Positions 1 to 8,186 of a stretch of DNA of 64,000 nt are shown here, piece after piece; position 1 is the stretch's first letter, and every line of letters starts with the position of its first letter. The translations under genes were made by a program, and so were the position numbers. The notes beneath the pieces were generated by a model. It was not told where the DNA came from and did not search any database. It was given only the letters and a program-made list of their open reading frames with translations. This stretch comes from Desulfurellaceae bacterium bin18 (lineage in GTDB: Bacteria; Desulfobacterota; Binatia; Bin18), in NCBI GenBank assembly GCA_002238415.1, contig MPMI01000012.1, positions 1-64,000 of the forward strand. The letters are read 5' to 3'.

Positions 1-476
1 ACACCGTCGTCGCCTACGATGATGGCGAGGAGTTTGCCGAGAGTACCTTCACGGTGACAACCCCTGGGGCGGAATTCCTCACAGGAGCGAGCAAGCAGGT
101 GACCGTCGATGATTTTCCCAATCCCGGTGACACCACGGTACTGGAGTGGAATGAGGCCACTCAGCATTTCGAGATCGTGGATTTCATGGGGAGTGAGTGT
201 ATGGAGGGATTGACTCTACATCCGGGAGAAATGTGCAGTGGCTCCATAATGGTCTTCGGGCATGAGATTGACTTTAGTTTTGCTGTTGAGGCCGACGGAC
301 AGGGGTGTGTGGAAGTTGATCTTCCTCCCGATTTTCCGACAGGTATAGGAGAAATTCCTTGCTTTAATACTGGTCAGCAATTTGAGGATTTCCTCGAAAG
401 TTTCCAAATTTCCGGTGCCTCCATCACCAGGAATGACGACGACAGTTGGACGATTAACAGCTTCCCCGATTTCTGA
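1..476 (+). CDS. 3' part of a secreted beta-rich repeat protein (5' end outside window)
   Basis: The reading frame is open from position 3 and ends at TGA 474-476, so the gene starts upstream of the window. About 157 residues are visible. They align along their length with the next gene: both have a stretch ending STFTVTT followed by EFLTGA, then an (E/W)WN-ATQH segment, a C-x-x-LT-PGE-C-GSI motif, a FSF/SFAVEA-G-GC motif and a closing R-DD-SWTI segment. This is a tandem paralogue, probably also exported, with conserved paired cysteines. I do not know its function. A GTG at 54 could be mistaken for the start, but homology to the neighbour continues upstream of it. Confidence 0.7.
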   Translation, partial: TVVAYDDGEEFAESTFTVTTPGAEFLTGASKQVTVDDFPNPGDTTVLEWNEATQHFEIVDFMGSECMEGLTLHPGEMCSGSIMVFGHEIDFSFAVEADGQGCVEVDLPPDFPTGIGEIPCFNTGQQFEDFLESFQISGASITRNDDDSWTINSFPDF

Positions 477-480
477 GAAG

Positions 481-1539
481 ATGCTGACGTCTTTCCTGCT
501 TCGTCTTTGCCTTGGGTTCACGGTCCTGGTTCCGTCTCTGGCGCACGCCCAACTCACCGGTGTCCTTGAGATTCCCGGCAACGGGACCACCGTGTCGGGC
601 GTCGGGATGATCTCGGGCTGGAAGTGTGAGGCCGGGGACATCACCATCAGTCTCAACGCTGGAGACCCTATTCCCGCGACGTATGGGTTGCCCCGTGCAG
701 ATACCAGCGGGGCCTGTGGTGATGATGGGAATAACGGATTCTTCAGCTATACGAACTGGGGCAACCTTGGCGATGGAGAACACACGGCCGTCGTCTACGA
801 TGATGGCACGGAGTTTGCCCGGAGCACGTTCACGGTGACAACCCTTGGGACGGAGTTTCTGACAGGAGCGAACGCCCAGGTCAGTGTCACGGACTTTCCT
901 CAGGCCGGTGAGACCACGACCTTTGAGTGGAATCCGGCGACTCAGCATCTGGAAGCGGTCTCGCGGGACCCGGCGTGTAGAGAGACGCTCACGATGAAGC
1001 CGGGAGAGGCGTGCCGTGGCTCCATCTCGCTTGAGCTTGATACCTCCCGCCTGGGTACGGTCAGCACCGGCTTTAGTTTTTCTGTTGAGGCCGAGGGCCG
1101 GGGGTGCATAAGCATCAGCGGCATTCCTGCATTCAATTATTGCTATTCAGCCAGTCTGCCGGATGTTCTGGATAAGATCGATATTTCTGTCATCAGGAAT
1201 GAGGATGGGAGTTGGACCATTGATGACTTCCCGCTTGTTGATCTTGGGGAGTGTGTTATCGACTTAAAGGTGAAGCCGGGGGCGAAGTGCAGTGGCTCTA
1301 TAGATCTTCCCATTGGCGAGCTCGACTTCGCTTTTTCTGTTGAAGCCGACGGGGAGGCGTGTATAGAGGCCGAGGTGGATTTGGATATACCTCTAGTGGA
1401 TGGTAAGGAAATCGATGCGTGCTTTGATACGCGTAAGGATTTCCAAAAGGTTCTTGACAAGATCGACGATGTTATCGAAATCGGCGCTTTTGCCGCCAAG
1501 AATGCGGATGACAGTTGGACTATTCTCGACTTCCTGTAG
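481..1539 (+). CDS. secreted repeat protein, tandem paralogue of the preceding gene
   Basis: The 352-residue protein starts at ATG 481, four bases after the upstream stop. The frame is open back to 382, but only the ATG at 481 is followed by a signal peptide: a short N-region, a hydrophobic core and an AHA-Q cleavage site near residue 23. The mature part opens with a domain of about 120 residues containing ISGWKCEAG and DTSGACGDDGNNGF, of a beta-sandwich type seen in exported proteins of several phyla. Two diverged copies of a cysteine-bearing unit follow (C-x-LT/LK-KPG-x-C-GSI, FSVEA-G-GC/AC, DGSWTI/DDSWTI). The function is unknown. Extracellular or surface localisation is inferred from the signal peptide. 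Confidence 0.75.
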   Translation: MLTSFLLRLCLGFTVLVPSLAHAQLTGVLEIPGNGTTVSGVGMISGWKCEAGDITISLNAGDPIPATYGLPRADTSGACGDDGNNGFFSYTNWGNLGDGEHTAVVYDDGTEFARSTFTVTTLGTEFLTGANAQVSVTDFPQAGETTTFEWNPATQHLEAVSRDPACRETLTMKPGEACRGSISLELDTSRLGTVSTGFSFSVEAEGRGCISISGIPAFNYCYSASLPDVLDKIDISVIRNEDGSWTIDDFPLVDLGECVIDLKVKPGAKCSGSIDLPIGELDFAFSVEADGEACIEAEVDLDIPLVDGKEIDACFDTRKDFQKVLDKIDDVIEIGAFAAKNADDSWTILDFL

Positions 1540-1569
1540 GTGCGTTCCCCTGTAGCCGGTCTCTGAACC

Positions 1570-2706
1570 TCATGGCTCAGGCGCCGGCTGCTCACCAAGG
1601 GCCACGAGCAATTCCTGGCGGACGTAGGCGTCTCGTTCGCGCTTCAGGGCAGTCTTGAGACTATCAGTGTGCGCCAGGCGGCCCAGCGCCCAGGCTGCAT
1701 GACCACGAATCAGGGGTTCGGGGTCGTGGAGAGCTGCTTGTAGCGGGCCGACCGCGGCGGGGTTGTCGCTATTGCCCAGGGCAACGGCGACATTGCGCAG
1801 CAAACCGCGGCGCTTGGTGCGCCATACCGCGGAGCGCCGGAAACGGGCTCGAAAGCCGTCTTCGTCCAGCCGTAACAACTCGGGCAGGGACGGAAAGAGT
1901 TTGTCCATCAAGTCGTGGCGAGGCTGGCCGAACTTGGTATTCCACGGGCAGACTTCCTGGCAGATATCGCATCCGAAAATCCAGTTGCCGAGCTTGGGGC
2001 GCAGCCCGTGTGGAATCGGACCGCGATGCTCGATCGTTAAGTAGGAAATACACAAAGGGGATTTGAGGACATAGCCCGCTGCCAGGGCGTCGGTCGGACA
2101 ATCATCGAGGCAGCGTGTACAGCTACCGCAATGGGCGCTGGGTATGCCTTCGCCCTCAAGGTCGAGGCTGACAAGAATCTCGGCCAGAAAAAACCATGAG
2201 CCCATGGCTTTATGCAGCAGCATGGTGTTTTTGCCGAACCAGCCCAGGCCGCTGCGATACGCCCAGTCGCGTTCCAGCAACGGACCGGTGTCCACATAAG
2301 GCCGGGCCCAAATCCCCGGCTGTTGGTCTTTCAGAAAGGCAACAAACTGTTTCAGCTTCTTTTGAATGACATCATGATAATCCGCTCCAGCCGCATAGGC
2401 GGCCATACGGCCCCGCAGTTCGTGTTGCCAATTCACCTCAGGCAGAACGGGCGGAGAGTAAGGGAAGCCCAGGCAGATGACGCTGCGGGCCTCCGGAAAC
2501 GGAATATGCGGGTCAATGCGTCGTTGGGGTTCTCTGGCTAAATACTGCATCTCTCCGGCAAAGCCCTGGGCCAGCCAGTCATTGAAAAACGACGCGCGTG
2601 GCAGTACCGACAGACGCGTGAAACCACACAGGGTAAAGCCGAGTCGTGCCGCGTATGTCCGGATTGCGTTTTCGAGTGACACGGCTTTGTGGTAGCATAG
2701 ACGCAT
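1570..2706 (-). CDS. queG: epoxyqueuosine reductase QueG
   Basis: QueG reduces epoxyqueuosine to queuosine in tRNA, the last step of Q synthesis, using cobalamin and two 4Fe-4S clusters. The clusters are visible as CGSCTRCLDDCPTDAL and CDICQEVCPWN. The RPYVDTGPLLERDWA region and the C-terminal HEAT-like segment (NPAAVGPL, IRGHAAWALG) also match the family, and the length of about 378 residues is typical. The start is uncertain: ATG at 2706 is used, with GTG 2682 and GTG 2724 as alternatives and no clear Shine-Dalgarno for any. Two other Q genes, queA and tgt, lie 22-26 kb away in this window. The gene is transcribed away from erpA. Confidence 0.9.
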   Translation of the reverse strand: MRLCYHKAVSLENAIRTYAARLGFTLCGFTRLSVLPRASFFNDWLAQGFAGEMQYLAREPQRRIDPHIPFPEARSVICLGFPYSPPVLPEVNWQHELRGRMAAYAAGADYHDVIQKKLKQFVAFLKDQQPGIWARPYVDTGPLLERDWAYRSGLGWFGKNTMLLHKAMGSWFFLAEILVSLDLEGEGIPSAHCGSCTRCLDDCPTDALAAGYVLKSPLCISYLTIEHRGPIPHGLRPKLGNWIFGCDICQEVCPWNTKFGQPRHDLMDKLFPSLPELLRLDEDGFRARFRRSAVWRTKRRGLLRNVAVALGNSDNPAAVGPLQAALHDPEPLIRGHAAWALGRLAHTDSLKTALKRERDAYVRQELLVALGEQPAPEP

Positions 2707-2729
2707 CCGGGTCAAAACGGGCACAGGGA

Positions 2730-2758
2730 TTGACGCAGAGCAAGATAGACCTTATCTA
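2730..2758 (+). promoter_or_regulatory. sigma70-like promoter candidate upstream of erpA
   Basis: TTGACG at 2730-2735 is followed after 17 bp by TATCTA at 2753-2758. The -35 matches 5 of 6 consensus bases and the -10 only 3 of 6. The -10 lies inside the palindrome at 2742-2762, so a protein bound there would block it. The call rests on spacing and position only. Confidence 0.35.
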
Positions 2759-2762
2759 TCTT
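2742..2762. promoter_or_regulatory. perfect inverted repeat (operator-like) upstream of erpA
   Basis: AAGATAGA at 2742-2749 and TCTATCTT at 2755-2762 are perfect reverse complements separated by five bases. The site ends 16 bp before the erpA ATG and overlaps the proposed -10. It could be an operator for an iron-sulfur regulator or a 5'-UTR hairpin. No regulator gene lies nearby. Confidence 0.45.
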
Positions 2763-2778
2763 CTTTGAGGAGGCCGGT

Positions 2779-3180
2779 ATGGACAATCTGGATCAAGAGA
2801 CACAAATCCAATCCAATGATACGCCGCAGGAGGCGGCTCCCCCATCTGATGGGCCGGCCCTGTCGCTGTCTGACCTGGCAGTCGAAAAAGTGAAAGAAAC
2901 CATGCTCAACGAAGGCATGGCGGAGGGTGGGTTACGGATCTCGGTGGTCGGCGGTGGCTGTTCCGGCTTTCAGTACAGCCTCGGTCTTGATGCCGCTGCG
3001 CGGGAAGATGACATTGTGGTCGAACAGGGTGGTGTCAAACTGTTCGTTGACCCCATTAGTCATCAATACGTGCATGGGACCATGCTTGATTATGTCAACG
3101 GGCTGCATGGGGCGGGCTTCAAGTTCGTCAACCCGAATGCGACCCGGACCTGCGGCTGCGGCTCGTCGTTTGCCGTCTAA
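2779..3180 (+). CDS. erpA: iron-sulfur cluster insertion protein (ErpA/IscA family)
   Basis: A-type carrier of 133 residues that accepts Fe-S clusters and passes them to apoproteins. The three ligand cysteines are visible as GGGCSGFQY and the C-terminal TCGCGSSF, with the intervening VDPISHQYVHG region typical of the family. About 30 residues of acidic, proline-rich N-terminal extension (SNDTPQEAAPPSDG) precede the core and are longer than usual. The start is supported by GAGGAGG eight bases upstream of ATG. A strong terminator follows the stop. Cluster-bearing proteins nearby (QueG, NuoI) are possible clients, but that is inference. IscA, SufA and ErpA cannot be separated without phylogeny. 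Confidence 0.88.
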   Translation: MDNLDQETQIQSNDTPQEAAPPSDGPALSLSDLAVEKVKETMLNEGMAEGGLRISVVGGGCSGFQYSLGLDAAAREDDIVVEQGGVKLFVDPISHQYVHGTMLDYVNGLHGAGFKFVNPNATRTCGCGSSFAV

Positions 3181-3210
3181 ATCTCTACTTCCCCAACTGA
3201 AGAAATAGGC

Positions 3211-3238
3211 AAGGGCCTGGAACTCTCCAGGCCCTTTT
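3211..3238 (+). terminator. rho-independent terminator after erpA
   Basis: A perfect 10-bp stem (3211-3220 with 3227-3236) closes a six-base loop and is followed by a short T run. It separates erpA from the ATG of the next gene only 8 bp downstream, so gph needs its own promoter or read-through. Confidence 0.8.
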
Positions 3239-3245
3239 GCTTTCC

Positions 3246-3911
3246 ATGCCCCGCTTCGCTCATCTCATTTTCGATCTCGACGGGACCCTGGTTGATACCA
3301 AGGCCGACCTGGCGGCAGCAACCAACTATATGTTGCAGAAGTTGAACCTTCCGCTCTTGTCCGTCGCCCAGGTTGAAAGCTTTATCGGGCTCGGCGCGCG
3401 TGTGCTGATCGAACGGGCGCTGGGCCAAGAGCGGGCCCATCTGGTGGCGGACGGCTTCGCGCTCTTTATGGACTATTACAACGCTCATCTGCTCGATCAG
3501 ACCAGACCCTATCCAGGTGTGGAAACGCTCCTCACGGCTGCCCGCGCCCAGGGGATGAGCCTGTCTGTGTTGACGAATAAGCCGGAACAGCCAAGCAGGG
3601 CAATTCTGTCGGGCCTGGGTTTGATGAATTATTTTAGTGCGGTCATTGGCGGGGATACCCTGCCGAAGAGAAAACCCGATCCGGGAGGGATTTTCGTGCT
3701 ACAGCAGGGGGCTGGCCGTGCTCTCACTGAGACGCTGCTGATCGGCGACTCTGAGATTGATATGCGCACGGGCCGGGCCGCGGGCATTGCCACCTGTGGG
3801 GTGACGTGGGGATTTGGACACGCGGGTTTCGAGAGTTGCCCCCCCACGTTTCTGGTTGAAACGGTACCGGCGCTTCAGCAGATTGCTGTGGGGTGGTCGC
3901 TACCCCCCTAA
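3246..3911 (+). CDS. gph: HAD-family phosphoglycolate phosphatase
   Basis: HAD hydrolase of 221 residues. Motif I is DLDGTLVDT near the N-terminus, motif II is the SVLTNKP threonine, and motifs III and IV are the K in KPDP and IGDSEIDM. The cap domain between motifs I and II is helical, as in phosphoglycolate phosphatases, which remove 2-phosphoglycolate. ATG 3246 is chosen over TTG 3237 because the HAD strand begins right after it and 3237 lies in the terminator. The 3' end overlaps folP on the other strand by 12 bp. Substrate specificity in HAD proteins is hard to read, so another small phosphomonoester is possible. Confidence 0.82.
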   Translation: MPRFAHLIFDLDGTLVDTKADLAAATNYMLQKLNLPLLSVAQVESFIGLGARVLIERALGQERAHLVADGFALFMDYYNAHLLDQTRPYPGVETLLTAARAQGMSLSVLTNKPEQPSRAILSGLGLMNYFSAVIGGDTLPKRKPDPGGIFVLQQGAGRALTETLLIGDSEIDMRTGRAAGIATCGVTWGFGHAGFESCPPTFLVETVPALQQIAVGWSLPP

Positions 3912-4772
3912 CGGCCTGCGCAGTCGCTCGGCCATGCGGACCGCTTCCATCGTCTCTTTGACATCATGGGCGCGGATGATGTGGGCTCCGTTAGCCACCG
4001 CGATGGCAGCGCAGGTCAGCGAGCCAATGAGGCGATCCTGGACCTTGGGTTGGTCCAGAATTTTCCCAATAAAGGATTTGCGCGAGGCTCCGACGAGGAG
4101 GGGAAATCCTAACGACCGCAAATCTGCGAGCGCCCGCAGCACCAGGCAATCCCACTCGTCCCAGGCAATCCCAGGCTCACGAAAAAATCCAATCCCGGGG
4201 TCGAGCACGATCTGCTGCCGAGGAATGCCGGCCTGCTCCGCGCGCGCCAGACTGTCCCGCAGGGCGTTCCGAATGCGCTCCAAAGGCGGTCCGCTTTGGG
4301 GGTGCTGTTCGCTCGCCATCAGAATCGCACCAACTCCGGAACGGGCAATCAGCGCAGCCATAGCCGGATCATTCCTCAAACCACTGACATCGTTGACAAT
4401 CCGGGCGCCCGCTCGCAGGGCGGCCTGGGCAGGCTGAGACCGCTTGGTATCAGCCGAAATTGGAATCGAAACAGCCGCCGCAGTGGCTTCAACGGCCTGG
4501 GATAAACGTTCGGTTTCTTCTGCTTCTGAAATATCAGTTTTTAGGTACGGGGCGGTGGACATAGCCCCAATATCAATGATATCAGCTCCCTCACCTGCCA
4601 GTGCATTCGCCGTTTCCGCTATCTGCTCACGATTGGTATGGATTGAGTCCGGGTAAAAAGACTCAGGGCTGACGTTCAGAACGGCTATAATCCGGACCGG
4701 CAGTGTGTCGCCGACCGGAATGCCGGCCAATTGTGCAGAAAGGGAGGGGGGGATGTGGCTCATGAGGGGCAT
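3900..4772 (-). CDS. folP: dihydropteroate synthase FolP
   Basis: FolP joins p-aminobenzoate to dihydropterin pyrophosphate in folate synthesis. The 290-residue protein has the TIM-barrel landmarks: IAVLNVSPESFYPDS, DIIDIGAMSTAP, ISADTKRSQPA, IVNDVSGLRNDP, VLDPGIGFF, LLVGASRKSFIG, and the C-terminal IIRAHDVKETMEAVRM. In the first motif FY-PDS replaces the common FSDGG, and MSTAP replaces the usual ESTRPG-type loop, so two pterin-site loops are unusual. It converges on gph. It could be a divergent DHPS paralogue, but the overall fold signature is clear. Confidence 0.85.
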   Translation of the reverse strand: MPLMSHIPPSLSAQLAGIPVGDTLPVRIIAVLNVSPESFYPDSIHTNREQIAETANALAGEGADIIDIGAMSTAPYLKTDISEAEETERLSQAVEATAAAVSIPISADTKRSQPAQAALRAGARIVNDVSGLRNDPAMAALIARSGVGAILMASEQHPQSGPPLERIRNALRDSLARAEQAGIPRQQIVLDPGIGFFREPGIAWDEWDCLVLRALADLRSLGFPLLVGASRKSFIGKILDQPKVQDRLIGSLTCAAIAVANGAHIIRAHDVKETMEAVRMAERLRRPLGG

Positions 4773-4898
4773 GCTATACCGTTACTGAGCAGAAGTTGAG
4801 ACCGGCCTGCGGTAGAGACGGCAGGAGCGGCATTTTTTGTTTGCGGGCTCCTATATTTTTCACTACACTACCGTGGCATGAGATAGGAGAGTAGAACT

Positions 4899-5516
4899 AT
4901 GAAATTGTACGACTTCCCCCTCAGCCCCTACTGCCAGAAAGTACGCCTCGTGCTGGCTGAAAAAGAGTTATCGTACGATAAAGTCTTTGTTGATCTGACC
5001 AAGAGCGAACAGCGCAGCCCTGAATTTCTCCGGCTGAATCCGTACGGCAAGGTGCCGGTCCTGATTGATGACGAAGAAGTCATTTACGACTCGACGTTTA
5101 TTAACGAATATCTGGATGATGAATATCCGCACCCGCCATTGCGACCCGAGCCTTCCGGGGACCGGGCCCAGGTGCGGATGTTTGAAGACTTTGCTGACAC
5201 GTCCTTCACGGCACAGTGTGGGCTGCTGTATGCCGAACTGCGGAAACCCGAAGAGCAAATCGACCAGGAGCGGGTGCAGCACTATCAGGGAGACCTCATT
5301 CGTGTGCTCGAATTTCTTGATCGGCATCTGAATGGCAAGGAATATCTGGTTGACGAATTTTCGTTAGCCGACCTTGCGTTTACCCCACGGCTGTTGATTC
5401 TGTCGCAGCTTGGGGTTGAACTCCCGTCGCGGCTCAGACATGTCTCTGCGTGGATTAAACGCTTATCCCAACGTCCGTGCGTGGTACAATTGTTGAAAGA
5501 ACTCAACATGGCATAG
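4899..5516 (+). CDS. glutathione S-transferase family protein
   Basis: A 205-residue protein with an N-terminal thioredoxin-fold GST domain (MKLYDFPLSPYCQKVRL, NPYGKVPVLIDD, and the DSTFINEYLDD glutathione-binding edge) and a C-terminal helical domain (FSLADLAFTPRL, the N-capping motif). The SPYCQK cysteine resembles SspA/omega-like members more than tyrosine-type GSTs. AGGAGAG lies 8 bp upstream of the ATG. It probably conjugates glutathione to electrophiles or acts in the stringent response. The substrate is unknown. Confidence 0.85.
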   Translation: MKLYDFPLSPYCQKVRLVLAEKELSYDKVFVDLTKSEQRSPEFLRLNPYGKVPVLIDDEEVIYDSTFINEYLDDEYPHPPLRPEPSGDRAQVRMFEDFADTSFTAQCGLLYAELRKPEEQIDQERVQHYQGDLIRVLEFLDRHLNGKEYLVDEFSLADLAFTPRLLILSQLGVELPSRLRHVSAWIKRLSQRPCVVQLLKELNMA

Positions 5517-5594
5517 CCTCCGGTATGATCCCGGAGTAGGGAAATCTCGACCGCTTGGATATTTCGTGTTCCCAGTGAGAAAAGCGAGGCTGCT

Positions 5595-6242
5595 GTGTCT
5601 GAACTACCCGACATTATTCCAGTTTTTCCGTTGCCGAATGTCGTCCTTTTCCCGTGTGTCCAGCTTCCGCTGCATATCTTTGAGCCGCGCTACCGTGCCA
5701 TGGTGCGCGATGCCATTGAGGCCGAGCCCCCGCTCATCGGCATGGCCCTGCTCCGGGGTGACTGGCAAGAACAGTATGAAGGCAATCCCCAAGTGTTTCC
5801 GATAGGCTGTGTAGGGAAGGTGGTGAAGACCGTGCCGCTCCCGGACGGACGGTTTAATATCCTCCTGCAAGGGCTGCGGGAATATCGTATTCAGGAAGAA
5901 TTTCACGATAAGAGTTATCGTCAGGCGCGGGTAGAATGGCTCCCCGAGAGAAACCAGACGCTTGAGCCAACGCAACGTGAGGCCATCGGCAGTCTGTTAG
6001 CGTCCTATTTGCAGAAGGATGAGATTGTCCGGAAATTCTTGGCAGACCCCAATATCAACGACGAATTCTTCATTAATTTCTTTGCCTTCCAGCTCGATCT
6101 CCTGCCTATCGAGAAACAAAGCCTGCTCGACGCCGCAACGCTCGACGAACGGGCGACCTGCTTACGGGATATTCTTGACTTCAAGTTGTCAGAAAGTCGC
6201 TTACCCGAAGGCGGGGGCGGGAGAAAAGATCGTCTCCACTAA
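5595..6242 (+). CDS. Lon N-terminal (substrate-binding) domain protein
   Basis: A 215-residue protein that is essentially the Lon N-terminal PUA-like domain with no ATPase or protease part: IIPVFPLPNVVLFPCVQLPLH then IFEPRYRAMVRDA, IGCVGKVVKTVPLPDGRFNILLQG, and a helical C-terminal half. The family occurs as stand-alone proteins in many bacteria, with an unproven role in binding unfolded or damaged protein. The start is GTG at 5595; the upstream ATG at 5566 lies in another frame. Confidence 0.85.
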   Translation: MSELPDIIPVFPLPNVVLFPCVQLPLHIFEPRYRAMVRDAIEAEPPLIGMALLRGDWQEQYEGNPQVFPIGCVGKVVKTVPLPDGRFNILLQGLREYRIQEEFHDKSYRQARVEWLPERNQTLEPTQREAIGSLLASYLQKDEIVRKFLADPNINDEFFINFFAFQLDLLPIEKQSLLDAATLDERATCLRDILDFKLSESRLPEGGGGRKDRLH

Positions 6243-6250
6243 AAACTGCC

Positions 6251-6278
6251 TTGACAAACATCGGTCCCCTCATAATAG
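6251..6278 (+). promoter_or_regulatory. possible promoter upstream of nuoI
   Basis: A perfect TTGACA at 6251-6256 is followed after 16 bp by TAATAG (6273-6278), a weak -10. CATAAT at 6271 is a better -10 but would leave only 14 bp of spacing. An imperfect inverted repeat (GTATAGT at 6302-6308 with an ATTATAC-ending arm) follows before the Shine-Dalgarno. Confidence 0.3.
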
Positions 6279-6345
6279 TGAAGTGCAGTACTGCGGCATG
6301 TGTATAGTGGCGAGTCTACTATTATACGGAGGTAGCTAGGACCCC

Positions 6346-6954
6346 ATGCAACGTAAAGAAGAGATGACTTGGTGGGAGCGGCTGTATATCCCGGAAATCG
6401 TTCGGGGTCTTCTTGTCACCATGTCCCACTTCTGGAGGAACCTGACCCTGCATATCCTGCACGCGCTCGGATTTGCCAAGGAAACGCGCGCCGCGTATAC
6501 GGTCCAGTATCCGGAAGAGCGCAAGCGCTACCCGGACGTCTACCGTGGAAGTCATCGTTTGACGCTCAAGGAAGACGGCTCGGTCCGCTGCACCTCGTGT
6601 TTTCTGTGTGCAACGGCCTGCCCGGCCAACTGCATTCATATCGAGGCCGGGGAGCATCCCGACCCTGACGTGGAAAAATTCCCGTTGCGCTATGAAATCG
6701 ATACCTTGCGCTGCATTTACTGCGGGATGTGCGTCGAAGCCTGTCCGTGTGACGCGATCCGGATGGATACCTATGTGCATCCGCGTATTTGGGGCTATGA
6801 CCGCCAGGATTTTATCGAATCCAAAGAAGTTCTTATGAATCGTTCCCGAACCCTGGCGACGGGGGGACGGGATTCCATCATGACTGAAATGCTGGAAAGC
6901 TACCAGGAAGCAGAGCAGAGAGTGGCCCGGGATATCGGCGCTCCTGGAGCCTGA
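6346..6954 (+). CDS. nuoI: NADH-quinone oxidoreductase subunit I (NuoI), stand-alone
   Basis: A 202-residue two-cluster ferredoxin subunit of complex I. Both 4Fe-4S motifs are present: CTSCFLCATACPANCI and CIYCGMCVEACPCDAI. The N-terminal segment (PEIVRGLLVTMSHFWRNL, then YPEERKRYPDVYRG) is typical of NuoI, where it anchors the protein to the membrane arm and orients electrons toward quinone. No other nuo gene lies within 6 kb on either side, so the rest of complex I is elsewhere or this is an extra copy. A GGAGG lies 11 bp upstream of the ATG. It is followed 22 bp later by the sulfur-transfer genes. Confidence 0.88.
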   Translation: MQRKEEMTWWERLYIPEIVRGLLVTMSHFWRNLTLHILHALGFAKETRAAYTVQYPEERKRYPDVYRGSHRLTLKEDGSVRCTSCFLCATACPANCIHIEAGEHPDPDVEKFPLRYEIDTLRCIYCGMCVEACPCDAIRMDTYVHPRIWGYDRQDFIESKEVLMNRSRTLATGGRDSIMTEMLESYQEAEQRVARDIGAPGA

Positions 6955-6976
6955 GGCTCTCTCGCGGAGGCAGAAT

Positions 6977-8155
6977 ATGGCAAAGACCTATCAGGAACTC
7001 ATGACCGAGGCCCGAGAGTCCGTACCGGAAGTCACGATTGACGAGGTGCAAGCCCAAATGGAAAACGGCGCGCGGCCAACCCTGCTCGATGTCCGCGAGC
7101 GCGAAGAGTACCGGGAGGGCCACCTCGAAGGCTCGGTTCCGCTCCCACGCGGATTTCTCGAAATGCGAATCGAAGAGGCTGTGCCGGATAAGAGTGCGCC
7201 CATCGTGGCGTATTGCGCCGGTGGCGTCCGCTCGCTCATCGCTGCTCGGACGCTCAAGGAAATGGGCTATGAACATGTGACTTCCATGTCCGGTGGTTAT
7301 ACCGCCTGGAAAAATGCCGGCTATAAATGGGTGGCGGACCGCCAGTTTACCCCAGAGCAGATCACGCGCTATGCGCGTCATTTTACTCTGCCGGAAGTCG
7401 GGGAAGCGGGCCAGGCCAAACTGCTTGACGCCAAAGTGCTCTGCGTCGGGGCGGGCGGCCTCGGGTCGCCGGTGGCCTTATATCTGGCCGCGGCCGGGGT
7501 CGGTACGATCGGGATTGCCGACCATGACACCGTTGATATGAGCAATCTCCAACGCCAGATCCTGCACACCAATGACCGGGTCGGTATGCCCAAGGTGGAA
7601 TCGGCGCAACTGACCCTGAACGCGCTCAACCCCGATGTGGACGTTGTCCAGTTCAAAGAACGCCTCTCTTCCGAAAACGTCATGCGCATTATCGACGGGT
7701 TTGATATCGTGGTGAATGGCTGTGATAACTTCCCGACCCGTTATCTCATTAACGATGCCTGCATCATGGCCAAGAAGACCCTCGTCGATGGGTCGATCTT
7801 CCAGTTTGAAGGTCAGGTCACGGTTGTCGATCCGACCGAAGGCCCGTGCTATCGCTGCCTGTTCCCTGAGCCTCCACCTCCGGGGATGGCCCCGAGCTGT
7901 GCCGAAGCCGGGGTACTCGGTGTTCTGCCCGGACTCGTCGGCTGCATGCAGGCGCTCGAAGTGATCAAGATCATTCTCGGCGCTGGTAATCCGCTTGTCG
8001 GACGAATGATGCATTTTGACACGCTTAGCTCGGAAATTCGGGTGTTAAAACTGCGCAAAGATCCAAACTGCCTGGTGTGCAGCGAAAACCCGAAAATCAC
8101 GGAACTGATCGATTACGAAGAGTTCTGTGGTTTGCGACCGGTCAACGCCGCCTAG
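6977..8155 (+). CDS. moeZ: rhodanese-ThiF/MoeB fusion: sulfur-carrier adenylyltransferase/sulfurtransferase
   Basis: A 392-residue protein. Residues 18-115 form a rhodanese domain with the active loop CAGGVRS (Cys80). Residues 125-392 form an E1-like ThiF/MoeB domain with the nucleotide loop GAGGLGSP near 158-165, DxxxxSNLQRQ, and Zn-binding cysteines in CYRC and CLVC. Such proteins adenylate the C-terminal Gly-Gly of MoaD/ThiS carriers and charge it as thiocarboxylate. The domain order (rhodanese first) is the reverse of the usual MoeZ. Thirty-one bp downstream lies its likely partner, a MoaD/ThiS-like protein, probably in the same operon. The product could be molybdopterin, thiamine or cysteine sulfur; no dedicated genes nearby decide it. 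Confidence 0.88.
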   Translation: MAKTYQELMTEARESVPEVTIDEVQAQMENGARPTLLDVREREEYREGHLEGSVPLPRGFLEMRIEEAVPDKSAPIVAYCAGGVRSLIAARTLKEMGYEHVTSMSGGYTAWKNAGYKWVADRQFTPEQITRYARHFTLPEVGEAGQAKLLDAKVLCVGAGGLGSPVALYLAAAGVGTIGIADHDTVDMSNLQRQILHTNDRVGMPKVESAQLTLNALNPDVDVVQFKERLSSENVMRIIDGFDIVVNGCDNFPTRYLINDACIMAKKTLVDGSIFQFEGQVTVVDPTEGPCYRCLFPEPPPPGMAPSCAEAGVLGVLPGLVGCMQALEVIKIILGAGNPLVGRMMHFDTLSSEIRVLKLRKDPNCLVCSENPKITELIDYEEFCGLRPVNAA

Positions 8156-8186
8156 CTCGAAGGGGTCTGTCTCCGCACCACTGCCT

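Noticed and set aside
6346-6954. A complex I (nuo) operon
   Set aside because: No other nuo gene is present; neighbours are a Lon-domain protein and sulfur-transfer genes.
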